A stretch of 64,000 nt of DNA from an uncultured Poribacteria bacterium. GTDB lineage: Bacteria > Poribacteria > WGA-4E > WGA-3G. A program made the position numbers and the translations under genes. Below, piece by piece: positions 17,553-26,068 of this stretch (the first letter of the stretch is position 1; the number at the start of each line of letters is the position of its first letter). Below the pieces are notes generated by a model, which was given only the letters and a program-made list of their open reading frames with translations, searched no databases and was not told the origin of the DNA. Where the stretch lies: NCBI GenBank assembly GCA_951828385.1, contig OX639973.1:6488845-6552844 (forward strand), read 5' to 3'.

Positions 17553-17580
17553 GACGCGATTTAAAATGCGAAAGGTTGCA
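17553..17580 (-). promoter_or_regulatory. ECF-type promoter candidate B, upstream of operon 3
   Basis: On the minus strand: CTATGCAACC, 17 bases, CGTC, about 109 bases before the ATG at 17444. This is the best match of the three to the usual ECF pattern (AAC-type -35, CGTC -10). It is preceded by a TTTTTTTCGG tract shared with promoter A. It lies just after the end of the HEAT-repeat gene. Confidence 0.65.
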
Positions 17581-17607
17581 TAGTCCGAAAAAAATCTGAA
17601 TTTTATT

Positions 17608-20073
17608 TTATTGAGCCTTGACCCTGAGAAGTGCTTCTCTTGCCTCCATACGGGTTTGAACATCATTGGCATGCAAATCCGGTGCGATCAAATGGATTCC
17701 TGATACGTCCCCAAGATATGTGAGTTCATAAGCGGCAGCACGTTGAATCATCGGGTGTGTGTGCGTCAGTAACGTCTTTAAACCCGTACGGGTCGCTGCT
17801 TCGGCCGCGATAGCCTCCCAATCTGACACGAGGTGCGGGGCATAATTGTTAGCGTAAAACCAAGGATCGGTCAAAACGTTCCGCCGCTGAATCTGCGTAT
17901 TTAAAGACCGTAGTCTACTCAGTGTTACCGCCCCTTTCTGGCGTTGCTTCCGATCCCAGTGTCGAAGTTCTCGCTGTGCAAGTGCTGTCAGCCATTCCAC
18001 CGCGCTGTCATCTCCGAGCTGTTGGAGGGCGAGCGCAGCTGTATCGGAGTTTTCTCGGAAAGCGATACGTCGCAGCCGCTCAAGTGCCCGAGCATCTCCG
18101 TTCGCACGCAATGCCTTCATCGCAAGTGGCTGTGATACATGCGATCTATCTAACATTTGAATCCAGAACGGGGTCAATTTGGGTGCCGTGAACTTTGCTA
18201 ACGCATTGAAAGCCCACTCACGGAGCACAGGGTTTCTCTCGGAATCCGATGCAAGTTTTTTGAGGAATGGGATCGTTTTTGACAGTCTTAATTCTCCAAG
18301 TTGCTGTAAGGTCCTGATTGCCTCGATGCGATGTTCTTCTGTCTCAAGTTCGCCACCTATACGAGCAAGCATCCTGTTCACCTCGTCTACCGTGGGAGGC
18401 TCGATATCAAAATGTACTTCGGGTGCTGTGAGTATTCCTGTCCACGCCATAAAATCATATCTAATCCCGTCTGACATGAGATGCAGACGTGGGCGAATAG
18501 TGTAACGCCCGGCCTGGTCTAACGAATAAAAAGAAGTAGAAAGAGGCGTAGTGTCAGTGAATGTACTACCGGGCTTTAGGGTATGGTAATCCGCCGCTTT
18601 TGGAGGCGCGCGGTGCCCTGGGAACCCTCTAAAACTCGCCAAAGTCCCATCCGGCTGCTGAATCTCCAACTGGTGCAAAAAAAGAATCTCTGGCACCGGC
18701 GAAATTTTAATTGGACGGGGCCCGATGTTCGTGATGCGATAGGTCAAAGCGATACGTTCACCGTAATCATAACGCGGTTGCTCGGTTTCAATTTCCAACT
18801 TTAGCGGGGCCGTCCCTGACAAGACAGCCAAAACAGTGTGGATAGCATCCCGGATATTTGGGGCAGCAGCGTGTGTGAGATCTGCCAAAGTCGGGTGCAT
18901 CTCAACAATTTTTAGCTGCTTGATGAGATTCAGCGTGTTAAGTTTTACCCTTGTATCCGAGTCAGCGAGCAACCGCGGTAGATATATAGCTATCTGCGCT
19001 TTCCATAATTGTCCAAACCTTCCGAGAGTTTCGATCGCTATCACGCGTATCGGATATGATTCATCTAATGCAAGCGTTGCGACTGCATCAACAGCCGTCT
19101 TGCTATTAAAAGTTGCTAAAGCACGCAACGCTCTATGATCCGCCTGCTGCTTTGTAATCTTCAAAAGCGATTTGAGCCCTTCCTCTCCCATATTTTGCAA
19201 TGCGTATGAGATTGCATCTTGAAGTTCGTATGCATCGGTTTCAAGATAAATCTGTCCGTAGAGCGGGGCGAGTTCAGGCGCGCGAATGTTCCCTAAGATG
19301 CTTGCAATTCTGTCACGAATTTCGGGCGATTCATGCCGCGCAAACTTCTCTAATAATGGCGGTACAACCGAGGCACCAAACTGTGGAAGTTCCATGACCA
19401 CGTTATCTGCAAACCTTGAGTCAATCAGATTCACTAAGGTCGGAAGCGTCTGTGGATCGCCAATTCGAGCGAGTGTTTCTGCCGCTCGCTCCTGAAAAGA
19501 GCTGTCAAGTGTTTTCTCATCTAAAATGTTGAGGAGAACCGGTACAGCCCGTTTATCTCTGAAGGTGCCTAACGCGAACGCAGCATCCATTCGGGTTTCT
19601 GGATCCGTCAAGCGACTGACCAACATCGGAATAACGCGCGCATCCTGAAACCGACTCAGCACTTCAACAGCAATGTTCTGTGTCGCCCGATTCTCGTCGG
19701 CATCTAAGTGCTGAATCATTAAGGTTCGCGCGTACGCGGTATCAATCTCGGCGATTGCGGCCGCTGCTGTGCTGCGAACGTATTCATCGGTATCCTGTAG
19801 AAATACTTCTGTGAGTGTAGGTAACGCACGGGAGTCAGGGTAGGAATTTCTCAAGAAATAGCAGGCGTGCCAGCGCACCTCCCGGCTTTCGTTTGTAAGC
19901 GTTTGGATCAGAAAAGGAACCGCGTTATCGCCCATCAAGGCAAGATCGTACCCCGCTTCACGCCAAATGTCCCAATCAGCAGTTCGTAACTTTTCGAGCG
20001 TCTCCACCGCGTCGGGCCGGGTCTCACATCCTACGACGATAACTAAACACAGGATCCATATTCCATATTTCAT
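17608..20073 (-). CDS. HEAT-repeat lipoprotein
   Basis: 821 residues. A lipoprotein signal ends at Cys16 (CLVIVVGCETRP), so it is probably lipid-anchored in the envelope. Residues about 20-400 are tandem HEAT repeats of the PBS-lyase type (for example VPFLIQTLTNESREVRWHACY, shortened: ESREVRWHA; DPETRMDAAFALG; DEKTLDSSF). About 430-555 is an insert with LEIETEQPRYDYGERIALTY, like the Ig-fold BsuPI or protease-inhibitor type domain. More HEAT repeats follow to the C-terminus. Such proteins are scaffolds; the partner is unknown. AGAGG precedes the ATG. It has its own TTGACA-N17-TATACT promoter and is not part of the sigma-propeller operon, whose promoter begins just past its stop. Confidence 0.85.
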   Translation of the reverse strand: MKYGIWILCLVIVVGCETRPDAVETLEKLRTADWDIWREAGYDLALMGDNAVPFLIQTLTNESREVRWHACYFLRNSYPDSRALPTLTEVFLQDTDEYVRSTAAAAIAEIDTAYARTLMIQHLDADENRATQNIAVEVLSRFQDARVIPMLVSRLTDPETRMDAAFALGTFRDKRAVPVLLNILDEKTLDSSFQERAAETLARIGDPQTLPTLVNLIDSRFADNVVMELPQFGASVVPPLLEKFARHESPEIRDRIASILGNIRAPELAPLYGQIYLETDAYELQDAISYALQNMGEEGLKSLLKITKQQADHRALRALATFNSKTAVDAVATLALDESYPIRVIAIETLGRFGQLWKAQIAIYLPRLLADSDTRVKLNTLNLIKQLKIVEMHPTLADLTHAAAPNIRDAIHTVLAVLSGTAPLKLEIETEQPRYDYGERIALTYRITNIGPRPIKISPVPEILFLHQLEIQQPDGTLASFRGFPGHRAPPKAADYHTLKPGSTFTDTTPLSTSFYSLDQAGRYTIRPRLHLMSDGIRYDFMAWTGILTAPEVHFDIEPPTVDEVNRMLARIGGELETEEHRIEAIRTLQQLGELRLSKTIPFLKKLASDSERNPVLREWAFNALAKFTAPKLTPFWIQMLDRSHVSQPLAMKALRANGDARALERLRRIAFRENSDTAALALQQLGDDSAVEWLTALAQRELRHWDRKQRQKGAVTLSRLRSLNTQIQRRNVLTDPWFYANNYAPHLVSDWEAIAAEAATRTGLKTLLTHTHPMIQRAAAYELTYLGDVSGIHLIAPDLHANDVQTRMEAREALLRVKAQ

Positions 20074-20098
20074 AGATCAAACCTCTCTATTGCGTTTT

Positions 20099-20127
20099 AG
20101 TATACTCTCTTACAGTGCTGGTGTCAA
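20099..20127 (-). promoter_or_regulatory. Housekeeping-type promoter for the HEAT lipoprotein
   Basis: Minus strand TTGACA (20127-20122), 17-base spacer, TATACT (20104-20099). The start codon is 26 bases beyond the -10. The promoter is divergent from the one for yiiM. Confidence 0.8.
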
Positions 20128-20140
20128 GATAAAGCTTCCC

Positions 20141-20169
20141 TTGACAGAAAATTAAAAAATAGGTATACT
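20141..20169 (+). promoter_or_regulatory. Housekeeping-type promoter for yiiM-nagB, probably leaderless transcript
   Basis: TTGACA (20141-20146), 17-base spacer, TATACT (20164-20169). The ATG at 20180 is only 11 bases after the -10 and has no Shine-Dalgarno sequence, so the mRNA probably begins at or within a few bases of the start codon. Confidence 0.8.
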
Positions 20170-20179
20170 GACAGACATC

Positions 20180-20821
20180 ATGAAACTCTTATCTGTAAAC
20201 GTTTCAAAACCGAAGCCTATTCAATACGGCGGAAAGACTATCCGAACCGGCATCTTCAAAGAACCGGTATCCGGCACTGTCATGCTTCGAGAAAAGAACA
20301 TCGACGGTGACGGGCAAGGCGATCTGCGGGTACATGGCGGCACCTATAAAGCCATCTACGGGTATCCGTTTGAGCATTATGCCTATTGGCAGCAAGAATT
20401 GCATAGAGATGATTTAGCCTACGGGCAGTTCGGCGAAAATCTCACCGTTGAAGGACTGCTGGAAGAGGCAGTTCACATTGGCGATGTCTTCCAGATAGGC
20501 ACGACAGTGAAATTACAGATTACCCAACCGCGCGTACCTTGCTTCAAATTGGCATACAAAATGGGGCTGCCGGAATTTCCGAAACAGTTCTTAGAGAGTC
20601 GGCGCGTCGGGTTCTATTTCCGAGTACTTGAAGAAGGCGAAATCACTGCTGGCGATGCAATCACACGCAGTGAGGCCGCACCTGAACCGATGAGTGTCAC
20701 GGAGATCGTTAACCTCCGTTATTTTGATAGGGACAATCATGAGAAGATCGCACAAGCCAGAAAGCAACCTGCGCTCTCACCAAGTTGGAAACGGGATTTC
20801 ACGAAAATATTAAACAAATGA
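20180..20821 (+). CDS. yiiM: MOSC-domain protein, YiiM family
   Basis: 213 residues with the MOSC fold of molybdenum-cofactor sulfurase C-terminal domains. A beta-rich core ([55 protein letters not shown]) contains the conserved Cys in QPRVPCFKL that is expected to contact the cofactor. A C-terminal helical tail ([15 protein letters not shown]) follows, as in E. coli YiiM. YiiM-type proteins are Moco-dependent reductases of N-hydroxylated compounds; the substrate here is unknown. The stop codon overlaps the nagB start (ATGA), so the two genes are translationally coupled, though no metabolic link is obvious. Confidence 0.88.
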   Translation: MKLLSVNVSKPKPIQYGGKTIRTGIFKEPVSGTVMLREKNIDGDGQGDLRVHGGTYKAIYGYPFEHYAYWQQELHRDDLAYGQFGENLTVEGLLEEAVHIGDVFQIGTTVKLQITQPRVPCFKLAYKMGLPEFPKQFLESRRVGFYFRVLEEGEITAGDAITRSEAAPEPMSVTEIVNLRYFDRDNHEKIAQARKQPALSPSWKRDFTKILNK

Positions 20822-21549
20822 ATATTTTTAAAGCAACAACCAAACAGGAAACAAGTGAAGCAGCTGCACATATCGCCAGTAGAAAACTGCGAGAGGCAAT
20901 TGATGCCAACGAACAAGCGAGTTTCATCGTTGCGACGGGTGCGTCACAATTTGATTTCCTCGCAGCACTGACCGCAGATGAGACGATTGACTGGGACAAC
21001 ACGACGATGTTCCATCTCGATGAGTACATCGGCATTCCTGAGACGCATCCTGCCAGTTTTCGCAAGTATCTACGGGAACGCCTTGTGGACATCGTTCACC
21101 CCGGAACAGTGCATTTTTTGGATGGCGAGGCGGGTGAACCGCAAACCGAATGTGATCGACTCAATCGGATCATCTCGCAACATCAGATTGACGTGGCGTT
21201 TGTCGGTATCGGTGAAAATGGACACCTCGCCTTCAACGATCCGCCAGCAGATTTTGAGACAGAGGATCCCTATATCCTTGTGGAATTAGATGAGGCGTGT
21301 CGTCTTCAACAGGTAGGTGAAGGCTGGTTCACAGGACTTGATGAAGTGCCGAGCCAAGCGATCTCGATGTCTATCCGGCAGATTATGAAAGCACAGACAA
21401 TCATCTGTACAGTGCCAGATGAACGAAAGGCAGAGGCGGTACGGAACTGCTTACACGGCGAAATAACGCCGATGCACCCTGCCTCTATCCTGCAAACGCA
21501 CCCGGACTGCACAGTGTTTCTCGACACAGGATCCGCTTCTCTGTTATGA
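20818..21549 (+). CDS. nagB: Glucosamine-6-phosphate deaminase
   Basis: 243 residues from the ATG at 20818. The enzyme converts glucosamine-6-phosphate to fructose-6-phosphate and ammonia in amino-sugar catabolism. Family hallmarks are visible: the phosphate-binding [10 protein letters not shown] near the N-terminus, [20 protein letters not shown] (lid and catalytic Asp/Glu), and the signature [15 protein letters not shown] with the catalytic His. The length is close to the usual 240-265. An in-frame upstream start at 20785 would lie inside yiiM. The ATGA overlap argues for 20818. Confidence 0.92.
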   Translation: MNIFKATTKQETSEAAAHIASRKLREAIDANEQASFIVATGASQFDFLAALTADETIDWDNTTMFHLDEYIGIPETHPASFRKYLRERLVDIVHPGTVHFLDGEAGEPQTECDRLNRIISQHQIDVAFVGIGENGHLAFNDPPADFETEDPYILVELDEACRLQQVGEGWFTGLDEVPSQAISMSIRQIMKAQTIICTVPDERKAEAVRNCLHGEITPMHPASILQTHPDCTVFLDTGSASLL

Positions 21550-21705
21550 TAACCCAAATTGCTACTAACGGATTTTAAGCGTTTCAACACAGTTTTTCAG
21601 ACACTTTCCCTACCCCAGAGGGGTGATATGTCTATAGAAGAAGGTATATCAATGTCTTGCACTCCAGCGGAGTGCTATGTAAGTAAATAAGTGGCAACTT
21701 GGGTA
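21550..21705. repeat. MITE-like element with AACCCAA(A/G)TTGC(T/C)ACT ends
   Basis: The left end TAACCCAAATTGCTACT (21550-21566) is nearly the inverse of the right end AGTGGCAACTTGGGTA (21690-21705). The interior has two small hairpins, ACCCC-AGA-GGGGT and GCACTCC-AGC-GGAGTGC. A second element of similar length with the same ends lies at 25864-26029. It fills the gap between nagB and the next gene and contains no credible ORF. Confidence 0.6.
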
Positions 21706-21747
21706 TGATGACGGATATTTGCTGATTTCTGGAAATGGAGCGTATTG

Positions 21748-22806
21748 ATGAAAGATAAAGTCAAGGTCGGGATCATTGGTGTCGGCGGGACAATCAGCAG
21801 CACAACTGTGATTCTCAATGGCGAATCGAATGTCCAACTTGTCGCTTTGGCAGACTTAGACCCAGCTCGCAGGAAAAGAGTCTTGGGCGATATTAAAGGT
21901 GTCCGCCTTTTCGACGATTATCGACAAATGTTCGACGCGTGTGATTTAGACGCTGTCTGCATTGGACTGCCGACGTGGATGCATGCACCCGTTTCACTGG
22001 AAGCAGTCGAGCGCGGAATGCATGTACTCTGCGAAAAACCACCCTCGAACGATGCAGCAGAGTTGATACCCGTCACACAGCTTGCCGAAAGCAAGGGTTT
22101 GGTCTATATGTTTGTTCGGCAATCTCGGTTCACAGCGCAGTTGATGGAAGGACGTAGACTCGTACAAGCCGGTGAACTCGGTGACGTATACTACGCCGAA
22201 ACTCGGTGGATACGGACCCGGTGGTGTTCCGCACGTGGATGGCGACACGATAAAGCAAAAGGTGGTGGTGTGCTGCTCGATCTCGGTATCCATGCCATTG
22301 ACAATGTCTGGTTTATGATGGGGTGTCCGCGTCCCACAGAGGCGATGGCTGGGTTGTATTGCAACTTCGCCCATCTCGCACCACCTGAGCAAACCTATAC
22401 CGCAGACGATGCAGCATGCGGATTTGTACGGTTTGAGAACGGGTGCACCCTACACTTCGCAGTCGCCTTTTCGCTGAATACCACAAACCGACACGCGCCG
22501 GCAAAAGGGAGCGATCTGGTCAAAAGTGAGGTTCAGGAATTCCATCTTTACGGCACAAAAGCAGGACTTGAAAACGGAAAAATACTCGTTGGAACACCGG
22601 ACGGTGTTAAGGTTAAGCCCATGAAACCAGCACCCCAAAAGGCAGATGATATAACGCTTCAGGCACAAGAATTCATCCGAGCGATTCGGGAGGAAGACGA
22701 ACCCCTCAATCCCGGTTCGCAAGCGGTAATGCTAATGCAAATGCTTGATGCTGCAATGAAATCCAGTGAGATTGGCAGTGCTGTCGCGATTCAACCTGTT
22801 TCATAA
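21748..22806 (+). CDS. Gfo/Idh/MocA-family oxidoreductase
   Basis: 352 residues from the ATG at 21748 (GGAG upstream; the TTG just before it is a poorer start). The N-terminal Rossmann fold begins VGIIGVGGTISS with the acidic residue in LVALADLDPARR, indicating NAD(P) binding. HVLCEKPPSND supplies the family's EKP motif. The C-terminal alpha/beta domain has GGGVLLDLGIHAIDNVWFM, whose His is the usual catalytic position. The family oxidises sugars, polyols or their derivatives; the substrate cannot be told. It is followed 20 bases later by a PhyH dioxygenase, so the two probably act on the same compound or at least are coexpressed. Confidence 0.88.
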   Translation: MKDKVKVGIIGVGGTISSTTVILNGESNVQLVALADLDPARRKRVLGDIKGVRLFDDYRQMFDACDLDAVCIGLPTWMHAPVSLEAVERGMHVLCEKPPSNDAAELIPVTQLAESKGLVYMFVRQSRFTAQLMEGRRLVQAGELGDVYYAETRWIRTRWCSARGWRHDKAKGGGVLLDLGIHAIDNVWFMMGCPRPTEAMAGLYCNFAHLAPPEQTYTADDAACGFVRFENGCTLHFAVAFSLNTTNRHAPAKGSDLVKSEVQEFHLYGTKAGLENGKILVGTPDGVKVKPMKPAPQKADDITLQAQEFIRAIREEDEPLNPGSQAVMLMQMLDAAMKSSEIGSAVAIQPVS

Positions 22807-22826
22807 CTTCAAAACGGAGAACGGCA

Positions 22827-23714
22827 ATGTCTATACAACACAATCAAGGCGGACTCACTGCACAACAGAAGCAGCAATTCCACGAAGACGGCTTTCTGTT
22901 TGTCCGGAACGTCCTGCCAAATGCGGCACTTCAACCGTTGATTGATGAACTGGCACAACGCGTTGATGATGGCGTTCAGGCAGCAGTTAAACATGGAATC
23001 CTTGACCCGTCAGATACCTATGACGACGCACCTTTTGAAACGAGACTGGGCATGGTATCAAGTGCATGTTCCAATCCGAACTGGATTTGGAGCAACTTTT
23101 TCCGCGACCAGAAGATTCGGACTGCTGGGATGTTCACACTCCGAACTGCCCCCACGCTCCTTGATGTGGTCGCATCCCTCATCGGTGAGGAAGTCTTAGC
23201 GCATCCACAGTTTAATTACCGCGCCAAATTGCCGAACCAGGACATTACGGTTATCCCGTGGCATCAGGATTTGGCGTATCTCATACCGGAAGAAGCCGGT
23301 GAAACGTTGGTTGTGAACGTCTGGCTCCCACTCGTTCAAGCAAATGAAGAAAATGGGTGCATGCAGGTCATCCGAGGTTCACACCGCTTCGATCTGATTG
23401 GACACAACTACCAAGATCCGACTCCCGGACATACTGGCGGCAAGGGCATCAGCGATACGGAATTGCCGCCAGGCGACATCGTCACTGCTGAATTGGATGC
23501 AGGGGATGTCTTACTAACAAGTGAGCGGGTTGTCCACCGCGGTCTTCCAAATCGTTCTAACACTGTCCGTTGGAGTGTGGATACGCGCTACAGTCAAATC
23601 GGTTTACCAACAGGTCGCGCATCCGTTCCCGGTTTCGTCGCTCGAAGTCAGGTAAATCCCGGTAGCGTCGCCAAGTCTCATCACGACTGGAATCGCCTAT
23701 TTGGGTCCAGTTGA
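22827..23714 (+). CDS. Phytanoyl-CoA dioxygenase (PhyH) family protein
   Basis: 295 residues, a non-haem Fe(II)/2-oxoglutarate dioxygenase. The facial triad is His146 and Asp148 (PWHQDLAYL) with distal His237 (SERVVHRGLPN). The Arg in NTVRWSVDTRY, downstream, should bind 2-oxoglutarate. The N-terminus (FHEDGFLFVRNVL) is typical of PhyH. Homologues hydroxylate very varied small molecules, so phytanoyl-CoA should not be assumed. CGGAG precedes the ATG, and the gene follows an oxidoreductase by 20 bases as part of the same operon. Confidence 0.9.
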   Translation: MSIQHNQGGLTAQQKQQFHEDGFLFVRNVLPNAALQPLIDELAQRVDDGVQAAVKHGILDPSDTYDDAPFETRLGMVSSACSNPNWIWSNFFRDQKIRTAGMFTLRTAPTLLDVVASLIGEEVLAHPQFNYRAKLPNQDITVIPWHQDLAYLIPEEAGETLVVNVWLPLVQANEENGCMQVIRGSHRFDLIGHNYQDPTPGHTGGKGISDTELPPGDIVTAELDAGDVLLTSERVVHRGLPNRSNTVRWSVDTRYSQIGLPTGRASVPGFVARSQVNPGSVAKSHHDWNRLFGSS

Positions 23715-23810
23715 TGCCCCGAAGGATTATTACCAATTTTTGGACGGAAACGCTTTACATATTTCCGACCGAAACTTGCTATTGCCACAATTTGAATATG
23801 GATAATGCTA

Positions 23811-24668
23811 TCATTTTGTCTTCAATGTCGCCCAGACGGTTGACAATTTACCTTTAGGCGCAACATTGTAAGGTTCGATGGATTGAAAATTCTGGAGGAC
23901 TTCATCTGCTGTGAGAGGTCGATCGTAAAAACGGACTTCATCAATCATACCTATGAAGTGACCATGTGCTTTCCCCGGAAACTTTCTTGCACCAAGATGG
24001 ACAGGTGCTGTAAATGGCGAAAGTGCTCTGTTCCCCCCGAATCCATGGTTGCTTATAGAACCGGGCACACCGTCTATATAGATAACTCTTTTACCACTTC
24101 CGCCTACGCCTTCATTTATTATATAGTCAATTGTATAAACAATGTGATGCCATTCGCCATCAAAAATACCCACACCCATTGTGCTACCAGCACCGCCACA
24201 TTCTCTCGGCCCTTCAAAGTTAAAGTAGTAATGAAGAGTTCCCTCATTAATCTCAAATTTATTTCTTATATTAATGCCATTGAGTTCTATTCCCCAATTA
24301 GGGCATTCATCATCATGCGTATTAATGAGCGTCATCCAATCCTTCTTGTTAGTGGTTTTGATCCATGCTTCAAACGAAGATGTACCAAACCATCTACCAG
24401 AATCCCCAAGCGCGGTTAGGTTAACAAGGGCACTGACACCATCGAACTCAAGTGCCTCTCCTATCTTACCTGGAACAATTTTAGGATTTCCTCTGATTGC
24501 GCCGTTGTTGTCACCCCAAACATCTTTTGCTGTTTTGTTAATAATGTGAACTTTATCAAAGGTCCAATAGCTGACAAGCCCATCTGTTACAATAGAGGCA
24601 GGTGCCGTATTGAGAGAGAAAATACCGATGATTATCGCAAATGTCATAAAATGGATTCCGTTTTTCAT
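23811..24668 (-). CDS. Exported LamG-domain (concanavalin-A-like) protein
   Basis: 285 residues from the ATG at 24668, chosen because AAGGAG lies seven bases upstream and the next residues form a signal peptide (GIHFMTFAIIIGIFSLNTAPA). The body is a LamG / concanavalin-type sandwich: GLVSYWTFD, GKIGEALEFDG, SSFEAWIKT, GEWHHIVYTID, KRVIYIDGV, HLGARKF and MIDEVRFYDRPLTADEV are the usual strand motifs. Proteins like this bind carbohydrates or act as adhesins. The C-terminus reads GKLSTVWATLKTK, which closely matches the ends of the LamG protein at 25059 and the protease at 37946. It is divergent from 25059. Confidence 0.88.
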   Translation of the reverse strand: MKNGIHFMTFAIIIGIFSLNTAPASIVTDGLVSYWTFDKVHIINKTAKDVWGDNNGAIRGNPKIVPGKIGEALEFDGVSALVNLTALGDSGRWFGTSSFEAWIKTTNKKDWMTLINTHDDECPNWGIELNGINIRNKFEINEGTLHYYFNFEGPRECGGAGSTMGVGIFDGEWHHIVYTIDYIINEGVGGSGKRVIYIDGVPGSISNHGFGGNRALSPFTAPVHLGARKFPGKAHGHFIGMIDEVRFYDRPLTADEVLQNFQSIEPYNVAPKGKLSTVWATLKTK

Positions 24669-24966
24669 TGGAGTTGCTCCTTTTGAAAGAGTGTTAACAT
24701 CATCCAACTTGCCACCTATACATAACTTTTGGGATGGCAGCAAACCGCACATTGGCACTGAACCTACGTTATTTAGGATGATTAGCAAGTTCCGTGCCAA
24801 TCCGAGCAATACTATACTGGCGGCGTTTTCTACAAAGCGCAGAGGAGACATTGCACAAAACAGGGCATTCTTTAGACGCGACTGCCCGAAATGGGGCGTA
24901 CTTAATGACTCAGGCTGCCTATAACCTTTTAGTTAACAACTTGGGTTACATAATAATAAAAAAATC

Positions 24967-24995
24967 TTGACATTTGCAAATTTTTGTGTTATGCT
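24967..24995 (+). promoter_or_regulatory. Housekeeping-type promoter for the LamG gene at 25059
   Basis: TTGACA (24967-24972), 17-base spacer, TATGCT (24990-24995), in the roughly 390-bp gap between two divergent LamG genes. The rest of the gap holds a solo CAACTTGGGTTA repeat end (near 24940) and nothing else I can support. Confidence 0.75.
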
Positions 24996-25058
24996 GAAAC
25001 GGTATGAAATTGATTAGAGAAACTTCACTTACACTTATTTAAAAGGAGATAACTTCTT

Positions 25059-25826
25059 ATGCTGTATCGAATATTACTTTCCGCATTGATCCTTGCAGGG
25101 TTGATATTGATGCCTTACCATGCGGAAGCATTAGACCTGAAGGATAAGGAACTACTGCTCTACCTGCCATTCAATGAAGGCAAGGGAGCTGCGATGGAAG
25201 ATCTGTCCCCACACGGAAACGATGGAGAACTCGTCGGAAAAGCGGATTGGGTTGATGGTAAATTCGGAAAAGCCTTGGGGTTCGAGCAAGCGGGCGAGGT
25301 CAAGGCACCTTATATTGAACTCAACGAAAAGAGCTTTACTGTGACGATGTGGGTCAAACCGGCGTTAAGCGGCGGAGACCAACAGTGTGTTTTCACACAG
25401 ACACAGGTTAATGCCGTAAATACGAGTCTTCACTACCGTATCTACAACAATGGCACTGTCCGTATGGGGTTTTATGGCAATGACCTTGACGCTCCAGCTG
25501 CGGTTAAAGCCGACAAGTGGGCGCATATCACTTTCTGGCTGGATGTGGATGGCAAGTCCCGACAAATTCACATTGACGGTAAGTCAGTCGTAGAAGATGC
25601 CGGCAAAGCGGGGATTGAGTACCTCGGAACGGCAGGCGATACCATGATCGGCTCATGGGGCGCGACCGGACAAAAATTCAACGGGGTCATTGATGAGGTT
25701 ACGGTCTGGGATCGGGCTTTGTCGGAAGACGATATTGCGCGGAGCATGGAAGACCTAACGGCTTTACCTGTAGACCCCGCAGATAAACTCGCAACCACTT
25801 GGGCAAGTGTCAAGGCATCGCATTAG
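25059..25826 (+). CDS. Exported LamG-domain protein
   Basis: 255 residues with a signal peptide (LLSALILAGLILMPYHAEA). One LamG domain fills the rest: LLLYLPFNEGKG, GKFGKALGFE, KSFTVTMWVKP, DKWAHITFWLD, QIHIDGKSV, and GVIDEVTVWDRALSEDDI. AAGGAGATAAC precedes the ATG. The last residues, DKLATTWASVKASH, repeat the short C-terminal signature seen in the divergent LamG gene and in 37946-38902. It probably binds glycans at or beyond the cell surface. No catalytic motif is visible. Confidence 0.9.
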   Translation: MLYRILLSALILAGLILMPYHAEALDLKDKELLLYLPFNEGKGAAMEDLSPHGNDGELVGKADWVDGKFGKALGFEQAGEVKAPYIELNEKSFTVTMWVKPALSGGDQQCVFTQTQVNAVNTSLHYRIYNNGTVRMGFYGNDLDAPAAVKADKWAHITFWLDVDGKSRQIHIDGKSVVEDAGKAGIEYLGTAGDTMIGSWGATGQKFNGVIDEVTVWDRALSEDDIARSMEDLTALPVDPADKLATTWASVKASH

Positions 25827-25863
25827 ATCCCGTTTGCACTGACACATCTCTCATGTTTCTATT

Positions 25864-26029
25864 ACAACCCAAGTTGCCACTTTGTAGCATAGGCTGTTAG
25901 TTTCCTGTGCCTCTTCGGGTTCTCCGAAAATGGCAGGAAACACGCCAAGTTTTTCGCAAAAATGACCGCTTTTCACTGAAAAATGGTGTTCGTGCGTCTA
26001 AAATCGTATAGGTAGCAGGTTGGGTTATT
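25864..26029. repeat. MITE-like element, second copy, containing a GTAGCATAG palindrome
   Basis: The left end AACCCAAGTTGCCAC (from 25866) is imperfectly inverted at GTAGCAGGTTGGGTTATT (26012-26029). The length is similar to 21550-21705. Inside, at 25884-25910, is a degraded copy of the palindromic unit found in tandem at 7284. Confidence 0.5.
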
Positions 26030-26033
26030 ATAA

Positions 26034-26062
26034 TGTAGTGGTGCATCAACTGCACCACTACA
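26034..26062. terminator. Hairpin between convergent genes, likely bidirectional terminator
   Basis: TGTAGTGGTGCA, five-base loop, exact complement: a 12-bp perfect stem between the convergent LamG gene (ends 25826) and oxidoreductase (ends 26069). The plus strand continues CAACTTTT and the minus strand TTATAATAA, so the U-runs are short. It may alternatively be another mobile palindrome. Confidence 0.5.
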
Positions 26063-26068
26063 CAACTT

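Noticed and set aside
24669-24851. N-terminal extension of the LamG gene
   Set aside because: It precedes a good signal peptide and ribosome site at 24668, so the extra 61 codons are not coding.
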